Below, one piece after another: positions 23,033 to 34,730 of a stretch of 64,000 bases of DNA (within the stretch, counting starts at the first letter, position 1; the number at the start of each line of letters is the position of its first letter). Under the pieces are notes generated by a model. That model was given only the letters and a program-made list of their open reading frames with translations. It ran no database searches and was not told where the DNA came from. This DNA comes from Nymphaea colorata. Its lineage: Eukaryota; Streptophyta; Magnoliopsida; Nymphaeales; Nymphaeaceae. The translations under genes were made by a program, and so were the position numbers. Location of the stretch: contig NC_045149.1 in the NCBI RefSeq assembly GCF_008831285.2, positions 9,762,417 to 9,826,416 on the forward strand, given 5' to 3'.

Positions 23033-23876
23033 GTGACAGTGCTTCTTGTGGAAGCTTGTTTTGAGTGTAAGGATACTAACCTGCCCATGGACTACTTGGG
23101 TCTTCAGATTACGTTGTCGCCTCCTGTGCCCTTATTTTGGGATGGAGTGGAGCAGAAGTTGTTGGGTCGCCTCCATTGTTGGGAGGGAAAGCTGCTTTTC
23201 CTCCCAAGACGTATTACCTTTGCTAAACATTATCTTGTGTCTGTCTCCCTTCATGCCTTGTTGGTATTTCGACCTCCTGTGGTTGTACTGAGAAGGTTTG
23301 GTAAAATCATTCGTAACTTTATTTGGGATGATGATTGCCCTTCAGATTGTCTTGCGTGTTGGGATGTGGTTGTCCTTCTGCATCTTTTTAGGGGTGCTGG
23401 GGTTACCAACCTTAATCGGGCGTGTGAGTCCTTCTTATGTTTTTTGTGGTGGCGTTTGGCAATTGAGTTTTTTCTCATCTCCCATTTCATTTGTTCCAAA
23501 TATGACATGTCTTTCCCAAGTGATTAAAATATTTTCATCTCTCACACATCTCTTTCACACTTTTGGTGCGGTCTACTTTCTGCCCTTCCCTTTTTCCTCC
23601 ACCTTGCTAACCTCCCTCAGCTCCCCCCCCCCCCCATCTTGGCCTCTTTCGCCGTCCTGTGATTTCACTTTTTCTTCTTGTTATCTAGCCTCCTTTGGTT
23701 CTTCCTTTGCGTTGCTCCGCCCCCGGTCCCTTTGGTCCCCTGGTCCCTCTCCTCGTGTCATTATTTTTGTCTATCTTCTTTTTGCTGGTCATATCAATAC
23801 TTTTGACTATCTACAGCGCGTTGGTATTAGTTTAGCTAACCAATGTCCCCTCTGTCTTACCGCAGTTGAATCTTAG
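23033..23876 (+). pseudogene. LINE ORF2 C-terminus with RT zinc-binding domain
   Basis: Two overlapping frames. The first (23033-23527) gives the conserved LINE text MDYLGLQITL and FGKIIRNFIWDDD. The second ends at 23876 with HINTFDYLQRVGI... NQCPLCL, the zinc-binding domain found at the end of plant LINE ORF2 (zf-RVT). A frameshift separates them. A C homopolymer near 23622-23635 adds a likely frame-slippage point. Confidence 0.75.
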
Positions 23877-24369
23877 GTTCTCCTTTTTACCTTATGTCTT
23901 TTCTTCTATAGTGTTTTTGCCTCTGCATGACCTTCCTTTGTTAGTAACCTTCCGAACTCACCCTCCATTTGCATTTTTTTCCTCTTTTGTCCTTCTTGCC
24001 TCCTCATGGAGGTTGTGACTCATTTCCTCTTGGTAGCGCATTTGGGAAGAGCGCAACAATAGGGTCTTCAAGGGCACTTTCTCATCGTCGGAGTCTGTGG
24101 CATGCCTTGTGTAGGGGGATGTCCACTTTGCTATTCGGCTACGGCACCGTCCTTTGTCTACTGCTGGGTGACTCTGCTGCCCCGTCTATTCACTCTCTCT
24201 CCACTCCTCTTATTTGTTTTATTGTGCTACTAACTTGTATATGTATGGTCCCCATTTTCATTCAGGCAGCCAAGCTTTTCCTAAACCATTCTCATTCAGG
24301 CAGTCAAGCTTGTTTGTTTAGGAGAAGATTTTTCTCCTCACCTGTAATGAATGTCTAGAAAAAAAAAAA

Positions 24370-26931
24370 GAAACTTTCTAAGAGAGACTTTTCTCCTTCC
24401 ATCCTACCAATTGAATCCTATCATATTCTGTGATGAGTCTCCTGCTTCTATTAATGAGCAAGGTTCTAACAAATAGAAACTTGGCAGCTAGGGAGGATAT
24501 TAGACTTTCACATTTTTGTTGGTGGTGTCAGCAAGACAAACATGCCCTATAGGCAGAATTGAGCTCCTTTATATATTATCAAGTTGAGTTTGGGCCTAAT
24601 TTATTGAGTTTGGACCAAGGTCGACACAATTATTTTAGGTATAGAACCGAGCTTGAGCTGGACCTCATCTCGGCTCATGTTCAGGCCTAGGTAGAGGCAA
24701 CAAAGAGTTAGTTTCAAGAATGCAAAATATGCACAGTCAATCTTCATTGCCTGTGCTGTACTTTGTTATTCTCATCTGGCTACCAGTTTTGCAGTCAATA
24801 TTAAATGTATCAGTTTTAAAGAAACCCACTAAAGCACAAGGCAAATTCCAAGCTTTAATTACAGTGAAAAATAGCAATATTAACATGTGATATGAAATTG
24901 TGTATTTTCCTTATCATTTAATATAAGTATTCATTAATAAATCCAAAGTAATGGAAGTTCGATAGATTGATTGATCGAAATTAATGGCAACCATTTTAGA
25001 GCCAACTGCATAAGTTTGGTACACATGTAGAATGAGAAAAGATGGCCAATCAAGAACTCATAAATCATTGATCATCCTGTCTAGCAACATATTAAGACGC
25101 ACTTTTCTAAATTTGATAATATTTTGTGTTTCATTCATTAGCACGACAAGAAATTAAGCTATGTAGACCGAGTACCCAAGAGAACAAAGTTTCGATTGGG
25201 CTACTTGGGCAAGGCCTTAACGAATTATGAAATGCATCAAATCATTAACACTGTAACACATCGATAAATCATGTGTAGTACTTTTTTTGTAACATTTCTT
25301 AAGGAAAACTGCATTTGGTGTGAAACCTCCAAAGTCATAATCTTATGCCTCCAAGGTTCTGGCCTCCTTGGGGTGTAGATGAACAAAAGGTAGACCCTTC
25401 AACTCGAGTGCCATGATTGCCATGGATTGCTGCCTGAAGGAATAATGCACCAGAATCTGGTATCAGTCATAGGATTCAGACCTCGTACCCCTTGGATGTG
25501 AACTGATCGGTTGCACTACGCCGTTTGAGACAACAGTACATACTACTTGAACATGACTCACTAAATTGCAGAAGCATGCACTTGATCAAAAGGGACATAA
25601 GCTTCTACTCCCACTTCTTCTATCAGGGTAGCGATTGGAGAACCAATCCACATATATATTCCACACCATAAAGCAAACCCTTTATTTTTGTGCTTTGTGG
25701 CAGCTAACACTATTACATGTCTGACACATAGAAACTACTATTGCATCAACTAACATGCATGTAGACTTGCCTTTTATCTTTTGTCATCTTTGTTTTTAAA
25801 GGCATATGCAATCCCAACAATGATAATGACTATTGATACCTACAAATATCAATGTATGAATATTACTTCTCGTCGAGTTCTATTGTTTTTGCACGGGGAC
25901 CATTTGACAGAAATGAAACATTAGAAATTACTTATGCAGGATGTTGTATGATCTTCAAGGTGGGTCTGCCATATCTTCCTAACCTTTTTTGACTTTGTCT
26001 CCTTTTCACATAATTGAAACAGCTTTCTACCTTGGCAATAGATTGAGAAGGCCCATTTAGTTGAAGGGGACCACCTTAGAGGATGTGGATCGATCACTAG
26101 TGGATCTATTAAACCAAATAGGCTATTTAAGGGTTTAGCTGAAGAACTGTCAATTCTCGATCTGGCACATAGAGATTGAGAGAGAGAGTAGGGAGAGATT
26201 TCAATATTACTAGGAGCAACCCAAAATTAGAGGCACCTCCAACAAGGCGTTAGAGGGAACCACCATCCTAAGTGAACCAGAAATAAGCCTTACGAGAAAC
26301 AGAAACCAAATGAAATATAAAGGGTCAACTACAATACTTGAAATTCAGAGATAAAGATCTCTAGCACCTTGCATGGGCTGGCTTCGATGATACAAACTTG
26401 GGTCATAAATGGGCATGTTTCAGCTTATCAGAAGCTTACTGGACCTTTCAAGGGAGCTTGAGCTCAAAATAGACAATCCGAGAAAGAGCAAAGGCCTGGC
26501 TGTAGCCTGTAGACCAACTGAGGACAGCCAACCATGTTAGTCTCCTTCTAGTTTAGCTGTGTTTCTATAAAGAAAAGGGTGCCAGTGATTGCAGATAGGG
26601 AGAGAGATTACATCTTCTTCAAGTTATTTTATAGTTGCAAATGTCTTCTCATGTTTTTTTTTTTTCAAGTTCTGCCATCTTTCTCATGTCTTCTCATGTT
26701 CTTTAGTGAATAGTGAGAAGCTAGTAAGTCTGTTTGAGAAGCAAAATCACTGTAAGCTATCAATCTATTAGAACCATAGTAACTGAATTCTATTTATGCA
26801 CGCGTACATGATCTTAAAGATCTATCCATTTGCCTGGTTGCATTTCTATAAAGTGTAGTATCAACTAGAGGTATGCAAGATTTTCTTGTGCAGACATCCT
26901 TATATGCCTTATTTGCTATTAAGAGGATCTT
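24370..26931. other. Non-coding stretch, nothing firm
   Basis: 24545-24700 contains GAGCTTGAGC/TCGGCTC words, possibly a worn hAT family A copy. Nothing else is recognised; no gene supported. Confidence 0.4.
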
Positions 26932-27168
26932 ATGTTGTTCACCATGACATCAACCATCTCATATAGGGAATTTTGTGTTGGGTACTTGCATAATGTAGAG
27001 ACATGGTTTAATCATCCACACATGAACGATGATGTTACTATAGAAGTAAATGAAGGAATAACAGTAGAATTGAGAAAAGGCCGCATACTGGGAAAGGTTG
27101 ATGCTATTGCTTTTGATGACAACACATTGCAACAGGCACACCAATACATATTATTTAATTGTGAATGA
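26932..27168 (+). pseudogene. CACTA TNP2 transposase fragment
   Basis: A 78-codon open stretch ending NTLQQAHQYILFNCE. Plant CACTA (En/Spm) TNP2-type transposases carry a very similar xLxQAHxYVLFNCxEV block near the end of their DUF4218 region, preceded by text like the GITVELRKGRILGKV seen here. The reading stops just after NCE and no neighbouring TNP2 exons are recognisable, so this is a scrap of a dead element. It is on the opposite strand from the TNP2 remnant at 46101. Confidence 0.6.
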
Positions 27169-27169
27169 A

Positions 27170-29440
27170 TTTACTCATTTCATCGGTAAATGCCTTCACC
27201 TAGTGAACTTTAGACTAAAATATTATTGTATTTATGTATTTTTAATGGTTAATGAAGACAACATATTAGATAAATAAGACATCAACTTCGTAGATCATCC
27301 ATACGTGAAATTGAAAACATGTACGTTTAAATTTCAATTTCATCACATTTAACATTTTAATTGTACACAAATTTTCACTAATATTTACTTATTCTTATAG
27401 GTGCAAACATTACTAAGGTTAGCAAAGGTAACACAGAAGCTGGCTTTGCATTTGGCTCTAAACCCCTGTCAGATCATTTAGTAAAGTGGGTCTGGACTTG
27501 AAAATCAGGACCACCAGACAGCTTAGGAGGCAGACAATGGACTTTAGTACTCCACCAACTGAACCAATATACTAATAAAACATGTATAAGAAAAGAAAGT
27601 GTATGTAGCCGTTTGATTAGAATCCCCTTTCGTTCATATGGAGTCAAATAAAGGAAAGAAGCTTATCAATACAACGCCCGAGAATTCTTCTTCCATGGAA
27701 CCCTTGATCTCTCTTAGCAAGCTTATGTTGCTATTATTGTTCTTGATAAAACTTTTTATTGCTTTGCTTTTTTGTGTGATGAGGTGGAAAGAGTTAGCCT
27801 AATGGCTGGACCACACTAATTCCCCTGCCTCTAACTGACGAATGTTGGGGCATAACTTGTCTCTCCCAGAAACCTTTCCTATCATGATGTTCATGCATCT
27901 CTTTAGGCGGAAACATTTTTTTATTAAAATCTGAATATGCCACTAATCTTCACTACCATCATCTCCTTTTGTTGTCATACATCTATTCTCAAGGTGCTAG
28001 ATTAGCTTTTTCTTTCATTTTCTTCATAGGGTTCTGCATCAACTCCATATGAGGTGTAAAATAGAGGCCAGATCTGTTTCGTGTCTGATATCTGTAAAAT
28101 GACGGGTCATTTTCTCTGTGCAAGGACTTAGAAATTTATGAAGCTTTTGTGAGAAATACAACTAATATTGTAGAAACAATAAACTGTGAATGAAAAAGAA
28201 AATCAATTGGAATAAACAGGCCTAAACTTGTCTGTTATAACAAGGTCGCAAGAGCGTCTTATTCTCCTCTACGTGGTGAGTTTATAATTTGGCTCCACTA
28301 TATTCCCATAGCATCAACCTGTTGACAGTAAATAATGACCCAAATATCCAACAAATCATTGTTGGAGTTCTAGTACTTGCAGGTGTACTCTACATGCTTC
28401 AACGAACTCTGGTAGTTTCTGTTGATCTTGTCAAAACAGTACTTACGGTTATTGCATCTTTCAATATCTAACTTCATTTTCTTTGCTTTGTTAGGTGGAT
28501 AGCAACTATAGTTGAATCGCTGATGCTGTGCCTCCAATAGTTGAACGGCTTACTTCTAAGGCTTTGAATGCTAATAATGAAGGTCTGGCTCCTACCCCTG
28601 TTCCTGCAGTATTTGAATTTCAACGCCTCGGTCTTCCTCATTGATGGAACTTGGTGAACTCTGTGTATAACTATTTCTGATCCTGAAATTGTGCAGATAT
28701 TTGGTTTTGCCAATATCCATGGCCTCTTGAAAGAATTCTTCTCCGATTTGAAATTAACCTTGTATATACTAACAATGGATGTTACTGCTATTCTGCATTG
28801 ATTTGTATAGTGTGGATGGTGTTGTATGCTAACTTATAGTTACTTGCTTATCTTGCCAGTTTAACAAGCTAACATCTTAACTTTTTAAGGTTATACCTTT
28901 GTTGCTGTTATTCCTAAATGCATTTTATATTTTATAATGTACATTCCAACTTCCAAGCAATTGTTCATCGTATTATACTCTGTTTTCTAATACGTTTTTC
29001 AACTTTGCTGTGCATGTGAAACAGTTCAAAAGAAACTGATATGAGATCTTGATGCAACTTGCAATTTCGTGATACTCAAAGAAAGAGCCACATTGATATT
29101 TTCTGTCGTTGTGAATTTTTCCATCATTTTTTTGACTTTGTTGAATATTGCATTCATTGTTGAATTATGTTCTTGATTACTCATGTTTTCTTTCACTCTA
29201 GGATTCGAGAGATGCTTGAAGTTGCATCCAATACAGACTTTTGATCACTTGGACATTGCACAAAGAATAATGACAGATGAATTTTATACTTGCCAAATGA
29301 GATTGAGGCTTATTTTGATGCTACAAAACTTCATATCTTTGGATATTGTATAAATCTTTTGTTTTGTATACATTTTATATAACTAGGCACATTGTTAGAT
29401 ATTTTTTCCTTCATTAAATTTCAAAATTTTTAAATTTTTT
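27170..29440. other. Non-coding stretch
   Basis: A small hydrophobic frame at 28289-28471 (NNDPNIQQIIVGVLVLAGVL...) looks protein-like, with two possible membrane segments, but I do not know its family and no neighbouring exons are evident. The rest shows nothing. Confidence 0.3.
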
Positions 29441-29560
<120 letters not shown>

Positions 29561-29599
29561 CATGTATGTATGTATGTATGGTGATGATGTATGGAAGGG

Positions 29600-29855
29600 T
29601 TTATTAGCCATGGTTTTTTGATGTAGCTAATGTCAACATGGGGTGTGCCAAAAACATTTTTGGCAAAGGCTTATGTGATGGCCAATGAAAATGGTAGCTG
29701 TGGCCAAAAACCTAATCCCTAGCCCGATGATTTTTGGGCACAAGACCTACGCCAACGACAACACTAGAAATCGCTAAGGTGTAGGCTGTTGCCAACAGCC
29801 TACTTATTAGTGGCCACGATAAAGGACGTAGCCAATAGCTATATTTGTTTTAGTG
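29600..29855. mobile_element. CACTA-like right terminal region
   Basis: It ends in TTTGTTTTAGTG (29844-29855), matching the inverted CACTA terminus. The preceding 250 bp contain subterminal words in both orientations: GTGGCCAAAAAC, TGCCAAAAACATTTTTGGCA, GTAGGCTGTTGCCAACAGCCTAC and GTAGCCAATAGC. The TNP2 scrap at 26932 lies on its inner side and could belong to the same element. The matching left end was not found. Confidence 0.5.
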
Positions 29856-29869
29856 TTTTTATAATTTTG

Positions 29870-30984
29870 TAATCTTGGGAATTGTGAAACCTAGTAGTGA
29901 TAATAAGGATGAAGTTTATTGACAGCCTACAGACTTACTTGCTAGCTCTTACTATATATTCATTGCATTATTAGACGTTTCTTGTTTTAGCATTTTCTCG
30001 CTTTCCGCTTATGACACTTTCAAAGTTTATTTTCATATTAAAAATTGTGAGAGATCTTCAATGACTTATGAAATGAGTTGTTAAGTGGTTGGTTGTTTTG
30101 GTTTCTATCATGTTTTGATTTGTAATTAAAACTGATAAGGAGTGAGTTAGGATTTGTCGAATTATGAACTCATGCCCGGTGTAGAAGTAAATTGTGTCGT
30201 TGTTATAGTGACATCAGAGCATGTTTCAATACTCAAACTTAAAGTTTCTTTTGCAGAAACCAAAAGACATAAAAAGAGAAACTCCATTGTCACACTCACT
30301 CTTTGCATAGGTTTGTTTGGGAGAGTATTTAGCGAGTCAAAGCCTTATGCCAAAAACCCACCATATCTAACACACACAAGAGAGAGAGGGGGGGGGGTTT
30401 TCACCAATTGAAACCCTCTGCAGGCAGAACGAATGGGGAGAGAGAGAGATAGAGATCTGTGGATGGTTTCAAGCGTGGTTTTTTATAACCACTGATTTTA
30501 AAATCCATGGATCTAAGATCCAAGGATCTGAAATCAGCGCAGGAACTTAAGGCCGGGGCAATCAAAAGCAACATTAAAAAAAAAAAAGCTTTGGGTTGGC
30601 AGTTGAACTGCAAGTTGCATTGAAAGGATAAAAATATAATATTTGTGTGCTGTCGTTTCTTCTGCCTTGTGCCAACCGACGCAAAAGCCACCCACGACTT
30701 TCAAATTAGGCCTGGCGGTACTGGCTGGCTAGCTGGCCATGGCGAAAGCGACCATTCATGGCTGCATCACGAAACAGCCGTATGTATCTATGACAACCGA
30801 CCCTTCAAGTACGCGTTCACTGATAATTTCGGCAAAGACACACAGGTATGGTTCCTGCCTACTCTCTGGGCCTACCATTCATGTCCACGACCTTCAGATT
30901 TAATTAAAGCGTTATCTTGTTTATAATATGTGAGAAAAATATTAAACATTAACATAATTATAACAGCGTACAAATTAAAGCTGG

Positions 30985-31020
<36 letters not shown>

Positions 31021-31055
31021 CAAAGCATGCTCATTTTTTTCCAATGTTACTTTTA
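29870..31055. other. Non-coding stretch with one exon-like frame
   Basis: A frame at 30645-30926 contains protein-like text (AVCIYDNRPFKYAFTDNFGK) followed by CAG|GTATGG, which could be an exon with a splice donor. The family is not recognised. 30480-30545 holds GGATCTAAGATCC-type repeats shared with 13.5 kb and 32.4 kb. An (AT)n run lies at 30985-31014. Confidence 0.3.
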
Positions 31056-31059
31056 ATGG

Positions 31060-31436
31060 GGTGTGGTGGGTAAGTCTGACCGGGCTTGGCCTGAAACCTG
31101 AGCTCTCGTTCGGCGTGACAACTTTGAAACCTGAGGTTAGGTTCGGTCCAGCCCACTTAAAATAAAAAATATTTTGTTAAATATAAAATAAAAAAATTAA
31201 TATAAAATATATTATTAATAATAAAATATATATAATTATTAAAATAAAAATAATATTAAAAAGATATTAGGCCGAATGGAGCCCTGTTGAGCCAACCCGA
31301 GCCGGCTCGATAGGTTATCAGGCCAGCTCGGTAGGTTATCAAGCAGACCCCGGTCATTTTTTTTTAGGCCCGAACTCGAGCTCGATTGGGTTGAGTATCA
31401 GATACCCGTTGGGTACTCGACTCGATGCCCAGCCTA
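31060..31436. mobile_element. hAT-type MITE family B, worn copy
   Basis: The right end GATGCCCAGCCTA is the inverse of the TAAGGCTGGGCAYC terminus of the 44594 copy, followed inward by palindromic GGGTACTCGACTCGA text and an AT-only core, as in the other copies. The left end is diverged (CTGACCGGGCTTGGCC near 31078) and no target duplication was found. Confidence 0.5.
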
Positions 31437-31840
31437 ACAGCCTCAAATAAAAATTCTTCATTTAGATGTTTCTATTATATCACAAAGTTGTGTACCAAGC
31501 AGTACTACCGACAGTTGTGGAGCTCATGCTACTTCAACTTGTTGACGCTATCTTAATCCATCTTGTTCCTGATTCTTTCAATCTGAAATTGAATTCTTGA
31601 ATGCCATGTGGAACTTCTTATCTTTAAGAAATGCATAGATTTTGGCTCATACAGTCCATTGAATCTTGTGGTTTATATACTGCAACGTTTGGAAAGTGGG
31701 TCGCGTTTAGAAAATTTGTACTCGCTTGCCTTCTGGCCGCCCATTAATAGGAAGGTACCCACATATTCAAAAGTGTTGGTTGAACGCCCCATCCTCATGT
31801 TCTAGTGGGTTTATAGTTTGGTGTCTCAAAATTATCCCTC

Positions 31841-32024
31841 TCTCTACCGGAGCCAAAAATTTCTGGTTAAGGGATACTAATTGTAAATTTTTAAAAATTT
31901 TAAGGGGCATCAACCCATAAATTAGAAAAATTTTCTTAAGGTGGCAATACAAAAATAAGTAGTTTTTTGGTTTTCTCTGTATGGGCAGTTGCCCACATGT
32001 TATCCACAACTGCCTCCACCCCTG
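31841..32024. mobile_element. hAT-type MITE family C, worn copy
   Basis: The right end GCCTCCACCCCTG is the inverse of a CAGGGGTGGAGGC terminus; the left end ACCGGAGCCAAAAATTTC is a decayed partner. It is related to the cleaner copy at 37148-37343. No target duplication visible. Confidence 0.4.
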
Positions 32025-32417
32025 CCAGGCACTTGGATCTAACGACATTAATACCATGACATAAACTTTGAAAGTTTTGTTTAGTCAGCTCAATGAAACG
32101 ATTGTGATTATTGTCTTGAATATTTGATTAATTTGGTGGTGCTGGAATGAAGAAAGCGCATGTGATTAATTTCTATGAATTGCTTGATTAATGAAAAAAA
32201 AAGTACTAACTTCTGGCTGGCCTAGGATCGGTACTTCATATATATTAGCTATTGACCCACCGAATCTAGAATCAAAGGCTTCAGAGCCATCCATTTTTGA
32301 AAAACTAAATCGACCATGCACACTCAGAACAAGTGAATGAGCAAGTCTATCGGAACCGTCGAGCATTGCTGAAGGTGTGGATGAGCAGAATCAGAACATG
32401 CAAAATGAAATCATTTA

Positions 32418-32550
32418 GGTTGTGTTTAAAACAATGCTACATGTTAAAAACCATTGATTTAAGGTTGGATGAGGGGGAGGGTTGATCTTAAATCCATAGA
32501 TTTGAGATCTTAGAGATCTTAGATTACCGCTGCGGATGTTAAACAAACCC
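32418..32550. mobile_element. Possible MITE with GGTTGTGTTTAA ends
   Basis: Left GGTTGTGTTTAAAAC, right GTTAAACAAACCC, giving imperfect inverted ends around GATCTTAAATCCATAG-type text that also occurs near 13.5 and 30.5 kb. The flanks are T/A-rich, so a target duplication cannot be judged. Confidence 0.4.
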
Positions 32551-32592
32551 ATTTATTTAATGTTTACTACATTGAACATGAGTTTTTCTGGA

Positions 32593-32615
32593 CATATATA
32601 TATATATATATATAT
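32593..32615. repeat. (AT)n microsatellite
   Basis: A short uninterrupted AT dinucleotide run. Confidence 0.95.
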
Positions 32616-33373
32616 CCAAATCTAGAACATGAAGGCTAGCTTAAGATCTAGCCACGCATCCACTTTGACAAAATCAATTGGGCCATATTCATAATAAGTC
32701 GTTTAACAAGTTGAAACTGTTGGATGTGTGGATGAGTGGAGCTGGACATGAAAATTAGAGGAGCCCTTCCTTTATCTTAGCAGTTCTGTTAGTGGTACTC
32801 TTACCATCTCAATTCCCTTAAATCTTCGCTAAATTAAGACAAACCATGTTAGCATATTTGTAAGTTTACATCAACGGATTTTATAGAGATATTTGCATGC
32901 GTGCTAGTCATAAAACTCTTAAAAGTGACCCTAGTGCCTACTTAAGACAGGGAATACTTCAGCCATAAAGCTGCAAATTGGCAAAATTAGTTCCAACATC
33001 TTAACTTATCTTACTTGATACAAAAGCCAGAGAGGCGCCGGCAAACGACTATCCATCTTCAAGCACCAAAGATAAACAGAAAGAAACAAACAATCGATCG
33101 ATGACTCTGATGTAATTTCTTTATAAGCTGCGGCATTCACGGTTACTATTTCCAGGTTGAAGTCCATTTTGAATTCATCAGTATTGGGTAAATATGGAAG
33201 AAGGCAGATACTTAAAAAATAATTATTCACAAACAATAATACTAATTCTTCTAATATGCAAGATCAAATTCAGCGCTCCCATCATCTACGTAAGATACAA
33301 AATGTCTGACAAAAAAATGTTAGTCAAATAGACCAAGATCGCCCTTTCTTTCCTGCAGCAGTAATTTCATCTC
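32616..33373. other. Non-coding stretch downstream of SAUR 4
   Basis: Nothing recognised; presumably includes the 3' UTR of the minus-strand SAUR. Confidence 0.4.
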
Positions 33374-33670
33374 CTACCACGGAGATGAAATTCGCCTTTC
33401 TTTCTTCCATTGTCCTGCCAAGATGTTCTCTAGTTCACTTGGATGGCAAGGGACCGTGAGGATGCTTTGCTGGTAAAAGCCATACTCCTCCTCGGCTTCT
33501 TCTAGCAGCCTTATGAAAGCAGGATGGCTCAAGTAACTCAATGGCACCACAAACCTCTTCGAATAGCCTTCATGCATGGCCAATACAGCGAAGTGACCCT
33601 CCTTCACGTCTTCCCTTGAACGAGTGAGTTTCTTGTGGAAGTTACGGGCAGCATTCTTAAACATTGCCAT
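33374..33670 (-). CDS. SAUR family auxin-responsive protein
   Basis: Complete single-exon gene on the minus strand, 98 residues. The start MAMFKNAARNFHKKL is basic, then the SAUR core: VKEGHFAVLA, SKRFVVPLSYLSHPAF, IRLLEEAEEEYGF, and LTVPCHPSELENIL, ending in a charged tail. All core positions are intact and it keeps TVPC, unlike the 12313 paralogue. It is the best conserved of the three by eye. Opposite orientation and 21 kb from the nearest paralogue, separated by hAT, LINE and CACTA sequences. Role inferred from the family: auxin-regulated cell growth. Confidence 0.96.
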   Translation of the reverse strand: MAMFKNAARNFHKKLTRSREDVKEGHFAVLAMHEGYSKRFVVPLSYLSHPAFIRLLEEAEEEYGFYQQSILTVPCHPSELENILAGQWKKERRISSPW

Positions 33671-33794
33671 GTATGCTGCACTAGATTTTGCAAAAGGAAG
33701 CTCGGAACTATTGGGTGAATCTTTTTCTTTGAGATAATCTAATGAGATCTAGCTGATGGCAGAAGCTGAATTCTGTAAGCAACTCAAGCTTCAA

Positions 33795-33802
33795 TATTTA
33801 TA
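33795..33802 (-). promoter_or_regulatory. TATA box of minus-strand SAUR
   Basis: On the minus strand TATAAATA, about 125 bp upstream of the ATG, nearly the same spacing as SAUR 1 (126 bp). Further upstream a TTGGCAATTAT block recalls the CAATAAT region of the SAUR 1 promoter. Confidence 0.7.
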
Positions 33803-34179
33803 TCTGTTTTCTGTGAAGGGTTTGTTGCTCTATAATTGCCAACTGCCTAACAGGCCCATGTGAAGGCGTGCTTCTTGTGCCTTCTATTCGTGCAACACCA
33901 ACATGTTGTGGGCCATATCGCTTTGATAACATAGTTCCTAGAAGTCTCAATGATTAAAACTTTTCACTCCAAGTGACTGGCGTCAACAACAAGAAAAAAA
34001 AGTTGAACGGCGCCTTCTAGCTTGAGCAGCGTTAACAACGGCAACTAGGAAACGTTTTAAAAGTCAAACAATAAGGACAAGAAAGAAAAGAATCTCCAAC
34101 CAATTGCCCTCTTCCTGCAAAGGATTTGTTGCTTGAGAGTAGTGTTTGGCGAATAATGTACAACTTGGTTAGAATGGAT

Positions 34180-34730
34180 TAGTATGAATTCCAGTCGTTT
34201 GGCAACAATAATATATTGTCTTTGTCTTATGAATTTGCCTCAAAAAAATGGTGTAATTGTACCAAAACAATAGGCAAATTCATGAAACACCAGTAATAGA
34301 ACGTTACTATTGTGTCAAACAGTTCATTAAAGGTCTTTTGGTAATATAAACACTTTGTGAGTATCCCTGAATTAGCATGAATTCCAGTAGTTTGGCAACA
34401 ATAATATATTGTCTTTGTCTTGTGAATCTAACTCAAAAAAATGGTGCAATAGTCCCAAAAAAATAGAGCAAATTTATGGAATACATGTAATGGCGTTTTA
34501 TGAATATACTCCATTTTTTAATAGTAGGTTCATAGAACAGTAACAGAATATTACTATTTTGTCAAACAGTTCATTAAAGGTCTTTTGGCAACAAAAATAC
34601 TTTATAAATGTCTTATAAATTTGCCTCAAAAATTGAGATAGGTTCAAGACATCACAAATATTATTTTTTGAATCTATTTCCATCATTAAGATAGATTCAT
34701 GAAACACTTACAAATTGTCTCTGCTATTAA
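34180..34730. mobile_element. Nested cluster of GTTTGGCA-family MITEs
   Basis: CGTTTGGCAACAATAATATA at 34198 recurs as AGTTTGGCAACAATAATATA about 197 bp later. GTCAAACAGTTCATTAAAGG at about 34313 recurs 247 bp later. ATTCATGAAACAC and GATAGATTCATGAAACAC mark internal right-arm copies. The pattern fits MITEs inserted into one another plus a segment duplication. It is related to the copies at 4396 and 10230. Confidence 0.6.

Larger units (their letters stand above)
20190..24369 (+). mobile_element. Degenerate plant LINE (L1 clade-like)
   Basis: Non-LTR retrotransposon, plus strand. Order: a pyrimidine- and proline-codon-rich leader that may hold ORF1 remains (open 20351-20677), endonuclease (20851-21759), reverse transcriptase (21937-22932), 3' part (23033-23527) and a zinc-binding domain (to 23876). 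It ends in an 11-A run at 24359-24369, taken as the poly(A) tail. The 5' edge is uncertain and no target duplication was identified. The base composition is clearly richer in C and T than the flanks, so the edges can be judged roughly by eye. Confidence 0.8.

Noticed and set aside
28289-28471. Small hydrophobic protein gene
   Set aside because: Protein-like but only 60 codons, unrecognised, no promoter or exon context; kept as a note in the stretch description.
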